Shown piece by piece: positions 41,280-49,707 of a stretch of 64,000 nt of DNA. The position numbers were made by a program, and so were the translations under genes. A model generated the notes under the pieces. It was not told the DNA's origin. It saw only the letters and a list, made by a program, of their open reading frames with translations, and did no database searches. Origin of the DNA: an uncultured Lachnospiraceae bacterium (GTDB lineage: Bacteria; Bacillota; Clostridia; Lachnospirales; Lachnospiraceae); the NCBI GenBank assembly GCA_910578085.1, contig CAJTPM010000011.1, forward strand, positions 62,001-126,000. Direction: 5' to 3'. The number at the start of each line of letters is the position of its first letter. Within the stretch, counting starts at the first letter, position 1.

Positions 41280-42695
41280 TTGGCACAGGGAAATGATTCC
41301 AATATCAGGAAATATCATAAACCGTTAAATATCAACATCGGGATGATCATATTTGGCGTAATGTTTATATATATCATTATCTGTATCATCATGTATACGC
41401 GAACCGAACATTTAAACGGATATGAAGTGAAGATGGGGTCTTTGACGGTGAATAATGTTTACCGCGGGATCGCCCTCCGGGAAGAGACGCTCTATAAGTC
41501 CATTGATGCCGGATATGTTTATTATTTTATACCGGAGGGAACCCATGTAGCCTGCGGAGATCTTGTCTATGCGGTAGATTCTTCCAGCGACCTGGAAGAA
41601 CTTATGAATGAGACGACGCAGGAGAATCATCTGACAAATGATGATTATAACAGTTTGAAAGCAAAGATCACAAATTATCAGAGCAGTTTTGATGAGACCG
41701 CATTTTCAACAGTCTATGATTTTAAGTATGATCTGCAGAGTGAAGTTGCAAAGCTGAACAATCAGGCGGTGTTAAACGCTATGAATGAAATGACTGAGAC
41801 TGCGGGAATCAGTAAATGCTATGCGGACAGGGCCGGTTCCGTTGTATATTCCAATGACGGTTATGAGAATTTAAAGCCCCAGGAAATCACACTGGAAAGT
41901 TTTAATGAGGAGAATTATACAAAAAATCAATATCTGGCAGCAAATCGTTTTGGAAAAAATGATTATGTCTATAAACTTGTGACAAAGGAAGACTGGGAGG
42001 TGGTGATCCCGGTTGATACAAAGCGGGTGCCGGAGCTGCAGGAAGCGGAATATGTCAAGGTTAAATTCATGGAAGATCAGTATGAAACATCGGGGAGAGT
42101 CACCGTCTATGGCCATGACGAGGAAAACGGAGTCACTTTTGTCGGACTGGCTTTCAACACTTCCATGTTAAACTATATTACAGACCGTTTTGTTGATGTG
42201 GAATTAGTTCTGGAAGAGAAAACAGGGCTGAAAATTCCAAACTCTGCCATAGCACAGAGAAATTTCTTTTTGATTGAGAAGGATTATATCGTATTGAGCA
42301 GTGACAATAAAACCCAGGGTGTTATGCGCCAGACTTTTACGGAGGACAATGAGATCACTACGGAATTTGTAGAGACTCCCATCTATAATGTGGATGAAAA
42401 AGAAGGCATTTACTATGTGGATGAAAAAGTGCTGAAGGTGGGAGATGTGCTCTACAGGGAGGATTCCCTGGAAACATATACTGTAAGTAAGCAGGCATCT
42501 TTGACCGGGGTTTACAATATCAACAAAGGTTATGCCGATTTTAAACAGATCAATGTATTATACGATAACGAAGAATACTCTATTGTGGAATCCAATACAA
42601 AATACGGGCTCAGAGCCTATGATTATATTGCGTTAGACGCCTCCACTGTCGTTGCAGACCAGTTTGTAACAGAAAAGGGGTTCGAGAGAAAGTAA
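41280..42695 (+). CDS. HlyD-like membrane protein of the sepF cluster
   Basis: A 471-residue protein with one N-terminal transmembrane helix (about 20-41) and a large outside part that looks like a membrane-fusion (HlyD) protein: a lipoyl-like hairpin (IPEGTHVACGDLVYAVD), a helical stretch, and later beta domains. No partner transporter is adjacent. In clostridia it is often found just before yggS-sepF, suggesting a division or envelope role rather than export; that is inference. The start is TTG 41280 with GGAGGAG 9 bases before it. Confidence 0.8.
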   Translation: MAQGNDSNIRKYHKPLNINIGMIIFGVMFIYIIICIIMYTRTEHLNGYEVKMGSLTVNNVYRGIALREETLYKSIDAGYVYYFIPEGTHVACGDLVYAVDSSSDLEELMNETTQENHLTNDDYNSLKAKITNYQSSFDETAFSTVYDFKYDLQSEVAKLNNQAVLNAMNEMTETAGISKCYADRAGSVVYSNDGYENLKPQEITLESFNEENYTKNQYLAANRFGKNDYVYKLVTKEDWEVVIPVDTKRVPELQEAEYVKVKFMEDQYETSGRVTVYGHDEENGVTFVGLAFNTSMLNYITDRFVDVELVLEEKTGLKIPNSAIAQRNFFLIEKDYIVLSSDNKTQGVMRQTFTEDNEITTEFVETPIYNVDEKEGIYYVDEKVLKVGDVLYREDSLETYTVSKQASLTGVYNINKGYADFKQINVLYDNEEYSIVESNTKYGLRAYDYIALDASTVVADQFVTEKGFERK

Positions 42696-42774
42696 TGCAG
42701 CATCCGCTGCCAGATTGTAATACTAAAAATCATTTTACATGTTGTAATAAATGAAAATTATATGGGAGAATGTT

Positions 42775-43455
42775 ATGATTGAGGAAAATTTGCAGTATGT
42801 TCAGGAAACTATCAGGAGGGCAGAAGAGGAGGCGGGAAGAAAGCCGGGGGAGGTTACGCTGATTGCGGTGAGTAAGACGAAGCCGGTTTCCATGATAGAG
42901 GAGGCCTATGCCTGCGGCTGCAGGGATTTCGGGGAGAATAAGGTGCAGGAGCTGTGCGAAAAGTATGAGGTGCTGCCGAAGGATATTCGCTGGCACCTGA
43001 TTGGACATTTACAGCGCAACAAGGTGAAATATGTCGTTGGAAAAGCTTTTCTGATCCACAGTGTGGATTCTCTGCGGCTTGCTGAGGAAATACAGAAAGA
43101 GGCAAAGAAGAGACAGACCCAGGTCGATGTACTGATAGAAGTGAATATGGCTGCAGAGGAAAGCAAGTTTGGCGTATTGCCTGAAGAGACCGAAAATCTG
43201 GTGCGGGAAGTGAGTAAACTTCCTGATGTACATATAAAAGGCCTTATGACAATTGCTCCTGTTGTCGAAAAACCGGAAGATAATGCGATACACTTTCATA
43301 ACTTAAAGCAATTATCTGTTGACATAAAAGAAAAAAACATTGATAATGTTAGTATGAGCGTTCTTTCAATGGGAATGACCGGCGATTATGAGCAGGCGGT
43401 AAAGGACGGTGCTTCATATGTGAGGGTCGGAACCGGTATCTTTGGGGAACGATAA
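42775..43455 (+). CDS. PLP homeostasis protein YggS/YlmE
   Basis: A 226-residue fold-type III PLP-binding protein that buffers cellular pyridoxal phosphate. The PLP lysine lies in LIAVSKTKP, followed by FGENKVQEL, and the C-terminal phosphate-binding motif is MSVLSMGMTGDYEQAV. It matches ylmE of the Bacillus ylm-sepF cluster. ATG 42775 (GGGAGAA just upstream) is used; the earlier ATG at 42751 has no binding site. It is 11 bases from sepF. Confidence 0.96.
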   Translation: MIEENLQYVQETIRRAEEEAGRKPGEVTLIAVSKTKPVSMIEEAYACGCRDFGENKVQELCEKYEVLPKDIRWHLIGHLQRNKVKYVVGKAFLIHSVDSLRLAEEIQKEAKKRQTQVDVLIEVNMAAEESKFGVLPEETENLVREVSKLPDVHIKGLMTIAPVVEKPEDNAIHFHNLKQLSVDIKEKNIDNVSMSVLSMGMTGDYEQAVKDGASYVRVGTGIFGER

Positions 43456-43466
43456 GGAGAGATTGA

Positions 43467-43979
43467 ATGAGTGCATTGGATAATTTTTTGAAGTATATGA
43501 AGCTGAACGATGAGGACGAAGGTGAATATTACGATGACGATTATTATGATGATGACGATGATATAGCCGAACCTGCTCCCCGAAAGAAATTGTCGGCGGT
43601 AAAAGATAACAGTGTGGAGGAACCAGAGGAGGAGAAGCCGGCGAAAAAGACTGTGCCTAAGATCACGCCGATGAAACCATCCTCCAGAAAAATGAATGCA
43701 GGTGGTATGGAAGTATGTGTCATTAAACCAACCTCTGTAGAAGACGGAAGAGAAATTACCGAAACGCTGCTGGCAAACAGGACGGTGGTACTCAATCTGG
43801 AGGGGCTGGATATGGATATCGCCCAGAGAATCATCGACTTTACAAGCGGCTCCTGTTTTGCGATCAGCGGTAATCTTCAGAAAATATCTCATTATATTTT
43901 CATTATCACGCCGCCCAGCGTGGATATTTCAGGAGATTTCCAGGAGATCATGGGCTCTGCGCTGGATATGCCGATCTGA
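43467..43979 (+). CDS. sepF: Cell division protein SepF
   Basis: The 170-residue protein binds membrane and FtsZ and forms rings that help septum assembly. It has an N-terminal membrane-binding helix (SALDNFLKYMKLND), a strongly acidic Asp/Tyr stretch (residues 12-32), a Lys/Pro/Glu linker, and the conserved C-terminal beta-alpha domain (NRTVVLNLEGLDMDIAQRIIDF; GSCFAISGNLQKIS). It is directly downstream of yggS, as in Bacillus. Confidence 0.96.
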   Translation: MSALDNFLKYMKLNDEDEGEYYDDDYYDDDDDIAEPAPRKKLSAVKDNSVEEPEEEKPAKKTVPKITPMKPSSRKMNAGGMEVCVIKPTSVEDGREITETLLANRTVVLNLEGLDMDIAQRIIDFTSGSCFAISGNLQKISHYIFIITPPSVDISGDFQEIMGSALDMPI

Positions 43980-44064
43980 TAATGAAATATTCAGATGGTC
44001 CGGACAAATTGTAACTACATAAATTCTGTTGCGATAAAGATTCCTAAAACATATGGTATGTATG

Positions 44065-44100
44065 AAACATCCTGCAGGATGACCTGACAGGATGTTTTTA
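44065..44100 (+). terminator. Intrinsic terminator after sepF
   Basis: A 10-bp perfect stem AAACATCCTG / CAGGATGTTT with a 13-base loop is followed by TTTA. It separates the sepF unit from aroB. Confidence 0.75.
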
Positions 44101-44124
44101 GGATTACAGAAGGAGATACTGCAT

Positions 44125-45279
44125 ATGAGTGAAATGACAAAAGAACAGGACTATGGACGGCTTTCCGTGTCTTATATGAAAAGAGCGTGCTATGATATCG
44201 TGTTTGAGCATTCCTTTGAAAAACTTCCTGCGGAACTGCAGAAACTGTTTCCGGATGAAAACGGAGAAAATGTACTGAGAAAACGAAACCTCTGTGTGAT
44301 CACGGACCGCAATGTGGATGCACTTTTCGGAGAGGAGATCAAAGGGCTTTTACGGGAGATCTGCAGAGAGCTTTCTTTCTATGTGTTTTCAGCGGGAGAA
44401 GAGAATAAGACACTTAAAACCGTGTCGGATATTTACCGGTTTCTGATCGAGAAAAAGATTACGAGAAAGGATATGCTGATCGCTCTGGGCGGCGGTGTGG
44501 TGGGAGATATCACCGGTTTTGCAGCGGCTTCCTATCTGCGGGGCATTGATTTTGTGCAGATTCCCACGACGCTGCTTGCACAGGTAGACAGTTCTATCGG
44601 CGGTAAGACAGGGGTGGATTTTGAGCAGTATAAAAATATGGTAGGGGCTTTCCATATGCCCAGGCTTGTTTATGCCAATGTCTCTGTTTTGAAAGAGCTG
44701 GATGAGCGTCAATTTGCCTCCGGTTTTGCGGAAGTGATGAAGCATGGCCTGATAAAGGACAGAAAGTATTATGAGTGGCTTCTGGAAAATATGTATGAGA
44801 TCGACGACAGGAACGCTGCCATCCTGCAGGAGATGGTATATCGAAGCTGCGTGATCAAAAAGAAAGTTGTGGAAAAGGATCCCACCGAACAGGGCGAGCG
44901 GGCACTTTTAAATTTTGGACATACCATTGGCCATGGCATCGAAAAGGCAAGCGGTTTTACGCTGCTGCACGGAGAATGTGTGGCACTGGGATGCATTGCG
45001 GCGGCGAATATTTCTTGTAAACATCATCTGATCGGAGAGGACGAGTATCTGGAGATCCGGGATATGTTTGTCCCTTTTCATCTGCCCATCGCTCTGCGAA
45101 ATATAGATTTTACGGCGAAACAGGCAGTTGAAAATACGAGGTCTGATAAAAAGTATGTTTCCGGAAGCCTGCGCTTCATCCTGCTTTCACGGCTGGGAAA
45201 AGCGGTGATCGATGAGACTGTGACGGAAGAAGAACTGCTGCAGGCAGTGGAGGATTTGATTGTTCATGAAGAAGCGTAA
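44125..45279 (+). CDS. aroB: 3-dehydroquinate synthase
   Basis: The 384-residue enzyme makes 3-dehydroquinate from DAHP in the shikimate pathway. It shows the NAD-binding LIALGGGVVGDITGFAAASYLRG, IPTTLLAQVDSSIGGKTGVD, and the metal-binding His residues in NFGHTIGHGIE and LLHGECVALG. ATG 44125 has AGGAGA 8 bases upstream; the earlier ATG at 44092 lies inside the terminator. It overlaps lspA by about 20 bases. Confidence 0.96.
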   Translation: MSEMTKEQDYGRLSVSYMKRACYDIVFEHSFEKLPAELQKLFPDENGENVLRKRNLCVITDRNVDALFGEEIKGLLREICRELSFYVFSAGEENKTLKTVSDIYRFLIEKKITRKDMLIALGGGVVGDITGFAAASYLRGIDFVQIPTTLLAQVDSSIGGKTGVDFEQYKNMVGAFHMPRLVYANVSVLKELDERQFASGFAEVMKHGLIKDRKYYEWLLENMYEIDDRNAAILQEMVYRSCVIKKKVVEKDPTEQGERALLNFGHTIGHGIEKASGFTLLHGECVALGCIAAANISCKHHLIGEDEYLEIRDMFVPFHLPIALRNIDFTAKQAVENTRSDKKYVSGSLRFILLSRLGKAVIDETVTEEELLQAVEDLIVHEEA

Positions 45280-45820
45280 GATAGTACTATTGATTGCTGA
45301 TCTGGCTGCTATGATACTTCTCACCTGGCTGGATCAGTTTACCAAGAATATGGCTGTGTTTTATCTGAAAGGACAGCCTTCCGTTCCGATCCTTAAAGAT
45401 ATTCTTGTTTTACAGTATCTGGAAAACAAGGGGGCAGCTTTTGGGATGCTCCAGAATCAGAAGATCTTTTTTGTTTTTATTGAGGTTCTGATTCTGCTGG
45501 TGATCGGTTTTGTGCTCATCCGCATGCCGGCTTTAAAAAAGTATAACCTGATGCATGTGATATTAGTGCTGGTCGCCAGCGGGGCCATAGGGAATATGAT
45601 AGACCGGGTGGTGCAGGATTATGTGGTGGATTTTATCTATTTTGTACTGATCGATTTTCCGATCTTTAATGTGGCGGATATCTATGTGACCTGCGCTACC
45701 GTCATTTTTGTAATTGTTGTCCTGTTTTACTATAAGGAAGAGGATTTTGCTTTTCTCAGTGTAAAACAGAAGATACAGCGGACGCCGAATTATACGGAAG
45801 ATGAGGATGGGAAACGATAA
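45260..45820 (+). CDS. lspA: Lipoprotein signal peptidase II
   Basis: The 186-residue aspartyl membrane protease cleaves prolipoproteins. It has four transmembrane helices, the motif LDQFTKNM near the N-terminus, and the catalytic Asp residues in GNMIDRV and FNVADIYV. The start may be TTG 45260 (GGAGGA 6 bases before it) or ATG 45266; both lie inside the end of aroB. A charged cytoplasmic tail of about 30 residues is longer than in most LspA. RluD follows. Confidence 0.95.
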   Translation: MFMKKRKIVLLIADLAAMILLTWLDQFTKNMAVFYLKGQPSVPILKDILVLQYLENKGAAFGMLQNQKIFFVFIEVLILLVIGFVLIRMPALKKYNLMHVILVLVASGAIGNMIDRVVQDYVVDFIYFVLIDFPIFNVADIYVTCATVIFVIVVLFYYKEEDFAFLSVKQKIQRTPNYTEDEDGKR

Positions 45821-45908
45821 AGTCATCCGTACGTTTTTTGCCCACGAAACCGGTGGAAATATTACCGCTGGGGTTTTGGGAGCCCGGCGCACGGAATTGG
45901 GGAAGAGT

Positions 45909-46820
45909 ATGGATGAGTTTAAATTTGAAGTAACAGAACGGGATAACGGTGAGCGGATCGACAAATTTATCACAAACAATATTGATTCTTTAACCCGCTC
46001 CTATATCCAGAAAATGATAGCCGGCGAAAAATGTTTTGTAAATGGGAAGGCCGTAAAGGCAAGCTGCCGGGTAAAGGATGGAGACGAGGTGGCTTTTTCT
46101 TTGCCGGAAAGTGTGGAGCCTGATATCGCGGCGGAGAACATTCCGCTCGATATTCTGTATGAGGACAGTGATGTCCTGATTGTCAATAAGCCGAAACATA
46201 TGGTTGTACACCCTGCCCCGGGACATTACAGCGGGACGTTAGTCAATGCTGTAATGTATCACTGCAAAAATTCTCTCTCGGGGATAAACGGCGTGATGCG
46301 GCCAGGAATCGTGCATCGCATCGACAAGGATACTTCCGGTTCCCTGATCATCTGCAAAAACGATACATCCCACAACAGGATAGCGGCTCAGTTAAAAGAT
46401 CATTCCGTAAACCGCATTTACCATGCGGTTGTTTTTGGTGCATTGCCGGAAGAAGAAATGACCATTGACGCCCCTATTGGCAGGGATCCGAAAGACAGGC
46501 TGAAAATGGCGGTGGTGTCAGGGGGAAAGAGGGCGGTAACCCATGTGCAGGTATTGAAGCGTTTTGAGAAGTTTACCTATGTCGCCTGCCGTCTTGAGAC
46601 CGGAAGAACCCACCAGATCCGCGTGCATATGGCCCATATCGGCTTTCCGATTCTGGGCGATGAAGTCTATGCCAGAGGGCGTAAAAGTCCGTTCAGATGT
46701 GAAGGCCAGGTTCTCCATGCAAAAGTGATAGGATTTATACACCCGACAAGCGGAAAATATATGGAATTTGACGCGCCATTGCCGGATTATTTCAGCTCTC
46801 TATTGGAAATTTTGCCCTAA
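45909..46820 (+). CDS. RluA-family 23S rRNA pseudouridine synthase (RluD-like)
   Basis: A 303-residue enzyme with an N-terminal S4 RNA-binding domain (GERIDKFITNNIDSLTRSYIQKMI) and a RluA catalytic domain with the active Asp in HRIDKDTSG. LETGRTHQIRVHMAHIGFPILGDEVY follows. It is predicted to modify 23S rRNA; next to lspA it corresponds to Bacillus ylyB. ATG 45909 with GGGGAAG upstream gives the family length. The longer reading from 45801 adds a non-conserved leader. Confidence 0.93.
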   Translation: MDEFKFEVTERDNGERIDKFITNNIDSLTRSYIQKMIAGEKCFVNGKAVKASCRVKDGDEVAFSLPESVEPDIAAENIPLDILYEDSDVLIVNKPKHMVVHPAPGHYSGTLVNAVMYHCKNSLSGINGVMRPGIVHRIDKDTSGSLIICKNDTSHNRIAAQLKDHSVNRIYHAVVFGALPEEEMTIDAPIGRDPKDRLKMAVVSGGKRAVTHVQVLKRFEKFTYVACRLETGRTHQIRVHMAHIGFPILGDEVYARGRKSPFRCEGQVLHAKVIGFIHPTSGKYMEFDAPLPDYFSSLLEILP

Positions 46821-46896
46821 TCTGTGCATATTTATACAGAAAAAACAGCAAAAGCAGTAAAATATTTAAAATCATGTCTATTTTTTTCATTTTCTG

Positions 46897-46925
46897 TTGA
46901 ATTTTCCGATTTAGTGTGCTAAATT
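46897..46925 (+). promoter_or_regulatory. Promoter-like sequence before the 46997 gene
   Basis: TTGAAT (46897-46902) and TAAATT (46920-46925) are 17 bases apart in an A/T-rich 176-base gap. It is a plausible but not perfect sigma-A promoter. Confidence 0.4.
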
Positions 46926-46996
46926 GAATACAGTATTTTTTTATAAAGTTTATAATTATTTAATAAGATTGAGGATATAACGAGGTATGGAACAGG

Positions 46997-47593
46997 ATGA
47001 ACTCGGCTGATTATTTAAACAGGCTGCTCCTCAAATATTCAGGTACGTTTGATATTTATCAGCCCTACATGATTATGGGCAGGGAATATCCGGCGTACGG
47101 ATATTTTTTTTCACACGTCGAGAAGTATGTGCTTGTACGGAAGGCAAATATGTGGTCTGCTGACAGTTATGAACATATTTTATTTGCGGATCCTGAGGAA
47201 CTGACAGACGGGCATCTGGAGGAATACAGGCAGGCTATCGCAGAATATATTGAACCAACCCTGATTTTAAAGGGGGAAAGCCTTCCGGAACCCAATCATA
47301 TGTATTCCTATATTACCATAGCGGTTGTGACCGCAAAAGCGTTGTCCCCGGAGATAAAAAAGGCAGTAAGGAAATTTAAATTTGAAAAGAGTTATATGCA
47401 CGGCATCAGAGGGTATTCCCAGGCACGGATCGCTGTGGTATCCATGGAAGATGAAGCAGTCTGTGTCAACAGCATGGGACGGTCCTTAAAAAAAATGTAC
47501 CGGGGTGTGTTTGAGGATGTGAAAGCCGGAAAATCGGGATATCTCGAAGCGCTTAAAAAACAGGGGGCAGAAAGTTTTAAACAGCAATTTTGA
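46997..47593 (+). CDS. Conserved-looking protein of unknown function (198 aa)
   Basis: I do not recognise this soluble 198-residue protein. It has several aromatic-rich segments (YAYGYFFSHVEKYVLVRKANMW), a DPEELTDGHLEEYRQAIAEYIEPTL helix, and a basic C-terminal half (KKAVRKFKFEKSYMHGIRGYSQAR). It has no signal peptide or membrane helix. It stands alone between rluD and the cstA unit, probably from its own promoter. The binding site before the ATG is weak (GGAACAGG). Confidence 0.75.
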   Translation: MNSADYLNRLLLKYSGTFDIYQPYMIMGREYPAYGYFFSHVEKYVLVRKANMWSADSYEHILFADPEELTDGHLEEYRQAIAEYIEPTLILKGESLPEPNHMYSYITIAVVTAKALSPEIKKAVRKFKFEKSYMHGIRGYSQARIAVVSMEDEAVCVNSMGRSLKKMYRGVFEDVKAGKSGYLEALKKQGAESFKQQF

Positions 47594-47636
47594 CCGTTCT
47601 TTATGCGGTGGAACCCGGCAATTCATTTTGCTTATG

Positions 47637-47665
47637 TTGACGCCTCAACCGGCGTTTTATATAAG
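47637..47665 (+). promoter_or_regulatory. Sigma-A promoter for the cstA unit
   Basis: TTGACG (47637-47642) and TATAAG (47660-47665) are 17 bases apart. The predicted start near 47672 leaves a leader of about 23 bases before a short ORF with its own binding site. Confidence 0.65.
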
Positions 47666-47694
47666 GCTCTGTAACACTAAAGAGGAGTAAGCAC

Positions 47695-47763
47695 ATGGTG
47701 CGCAGACTCTGCATGCCATACACCGCTCCCCAAATAAAAAATGATAGGAGGGATTTAGTGTGA
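47695..47763 (+). CDS. Short leader ORF (22 aa) overlapping the cstA start
   Basis: ATG 47695 is preceded by AGAGGAG at good spacing. The 22-codon frame ends with TGA at 47761-47763, overlapping the cstA GTG start (47760) in a GTGA overlap. The peptide reads MVRRLCMPYTAPQIKNDRRDLV. It may simply couple translation or may sense amino-acid supply; there is no run of one amino acid of the classical attenuator kind. Confidence 0.5.
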   Translation: MVRRLCMPYTAPQIKNDRRDLV

Positions 47764-49466
47764 GCGCATTATTATTAATCGTACTTGCCATCGTAATTTT
47801 CGTAGTGGCTTATCTTACCTACGGCCGTTACCTGGCAAAAACATGGGGAATTGACCCCAGCAGAACTACGCCTGCCCATGAAATGGAAGACGGCGTTGAT
47901 TATGTTCCGGCAAAGACGGCTGTCCTGATGGGACACCATTTTTCATCCATCGCCGGCGCAGGTCCCATCAACGGCCCTATTCAGGCGGCGTTCTTTGGCT
48001 GGGTGCCCTGTTTCCTCTGGATCGTGATCGGCGGTATATTTTTCGGCGCTGTTCAGGATTTCAGTTCTATTTTTGTATCGATCCGTCATAAGGGTATGTC
48101 CCTTGGCGAAGTAATCGAGGAGAATATCGGTAAGAAGGCGAGAGTACTGTTCACAGTATTCGCATGGCTGGTACTTCTTTTAGTTATTGCGGCGTTTGCT
48201 GATATCGTGGCAAATTCCTTTATCGGTGCAAGTTACGGCGGAAGTACAGGCAACGGTTCTGTTGCAACAGCATCCCTGCTGTTCATCCCGCTTGCCATCC
48301 TGTTTGGGTTTCTTGTATACCGGAAAAACGTGCCGATGGTTGCGGCTACGGTTCTCGGCGTTATTCTGCTTGCGGCATGCGTGGGCGTCGGCCTGGCGGC
48401 ACCTTTGGATTTGCCCAAGAATTTCTGGATCGCGTTTGTGTTTGTTTATATTATGATTGCTTCCGTGGCTCCGGTATGGATCCTGCTGCAGCCCAGAGAT
48501 TATCTGAGCTCTTTCCTGCTTTACTTTATGATGGCAGCTGCTGTGATCGGTATTGTGGGCGCAACGATCATCAATCCGGCATCCACGACTTTCCAGACAC
48601 CGGCATTCACAGGTTTTGCGGTAAACGGCAGCTATCTGTTCCCGGTACTGTTCATTACGATTGCCTGCGGCGCTATTTCCGGTTTCCATTCACTGATCGG
48701 TTCGGGCACCACGTCCAAACAGCTGGATAATGAAAAGGATGCGCTGTTAGTAGGCTACGGTTCCATGCTGATCGAGTGCGTACTGGCTGTCATCTCTCTG
48801 ATTGCGATCGGTACGCTTTCCGCTAACGGTACGCAGGCGGCCGTACAGGAAATGCTGGGCCTTGAGGCGATCTCACCGACTGTTATCTTCGGTACGGCGA
48901 TTGCCAACTTCTTCCAGGTAATGGGCTTTTCCGAGGGGGCAGTGGCAGCGACAAAGACGATCATCATGCTGGCTGTTTCCTGTTTCTGTCTGACATCCCT
49001 GGATACCGGTACGAGACTTGGCAGATTTATGTTCCAGGAGCTCTTTGCAACAAGTAAGAACGGCGAAAAAAATATCCTGTCCAATATGTATGTGGCAACA
49101 GTGATCACCGCGATCTGCGGCTTTATCCTCTGCCTGGCAGGTTATCAGAAAGTATGGCCTTTGTTTGGCGCGGCAAACCAGCTCGTAGCTGTTCCCGCAT
49201 TCCTTGCGGCAGCTACCTACTTAAAGAAGATCGGCAAAAACAACAAGATGCTCTATTTCCCGATCATCTTCATGTCCGCTGCAACACTTTGTTCTCTGGT
49301 ATTATCCTTCAAGAACAATATCGCAGCTATTGTTGGGGGGGCAGAAGGCACGGCATTATTTACCTGCATCCTGCAGGATGTGATCATCGTTCCTCTTGTG
49401 ATTCTGGCTGTTATTCTGATTGTTGAAGGTACTCAGGTACTGACAGGGAAGAAGAAAGTGGCTTAA
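47760..49466 (+). CDS. cstA: Carbon starvation protein A family transporter
   Basis: A 568-residue membrane protein with about 15-16 hydrophobic helices. CstA family members import peptides or pyruvate under carbon limitation. Conserved pieces are GHHFSSIAGAGPINGPIQAAFFGWVP near the N-terminus, GAISGFHSLIGSGTTSKQL in the middle, and CLTSLDTGTRLGRFMFQEL. The start is GTG 47760 with AGGAGGG 7 bases before it, overlapping the leader ORF stop. A strong terminator follows, so the unit is monocistronic apart from the leader. Confidence 0.95.
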   Translation: MSALLLIVLAIVIFVVAYLTYGRYLAKTWGIDPSRTTPAHEMEDGVDYVPAKTAVLMGHHFSSIAGAGPINGPIQAAFFGWVPCFLWIVIGGIFFGAVQDFSSIFVSIRHKGMSLGEVIEENIGKKARVLFTVFAWLVLLLVIAAFADIVANSFIGASYGGSTGNGSVATASLLFIPLAILFGFLVYRKNVPMVAATVLGVILLAACVGVGLAAPLDLPKNFWIAFVFVYIMIASVAPVWILLQPRDYLSSFLLYFMMAAAVIGIVGATIINPASTTFQTPAFTGFAVNGSYLFPVLFITIACGAISGFHSLIGSGTTSKQLDNEKDALLVGYGSMLIECVLAVISLIAIGTLSANGTQAAVQEMLGLEAISPTVIFGTAIANFFQVMGFSEGAVAATKTIIMLAVSCFCLTSLDTGTRLGRFMFQELFATSKNGEKNILSNMYVATVITAICGFILCLAGYQKVWPLFGAANQLVAVPAFLAAATYLKKIGKNNKMLYFPIIFMSAATLCSLVLSFKNNIAAIVGGAEGTALFTCILQDVIIVPLVILAVILIVEGTQVLTGKKKVA

Positions 49467-49501
49467 GAATTGACTGTAATATTGAAATAGAACTGAAACA
49501 G

Positions 49502-49585
49502 AATCCGCCCGTCCGGATCGTGATAACCTTGAAGATGCAAAAAGCAGTAATACAGGGTTTGGGATCCGGGTGGGCGGATTTTTAT
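49502..49585 (+). terminator. Large intrinsic terminator after cstA
   Basis: Arms AATCCGCCCGTCCGGATC (49502-49519) and its imperfect complement (49563-49580) form an 18-base stem with one small mismatch or bulge, followed by TTTTTAT. The loop is about 43 bases. Confidence 0.8.
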
Positions 49586-49623
49586 TTGGGAAGCAGAGGA
49601 TGTCGGGCAGAACAGAAGAATGA

Positions 49624-49652
49624 TTGCAATATGAATGGAAGAATGCTATAAT
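49624..49652 (+). promoter_or_regulatory. Sigma-A promoter before the transglutaminase-like gene
   Basis: TTGCAA (49624-49629) and TATAAT (49647-49652) are exactly 17 bases apart, 56 bases before the start codon. Confidence 0.75.
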
Positions 49653-49707
49653 GAATTCGGGAAAGCACCAGTAAGTACATGATAAATTACCTAAAAGGAG
49701 GGATGCA

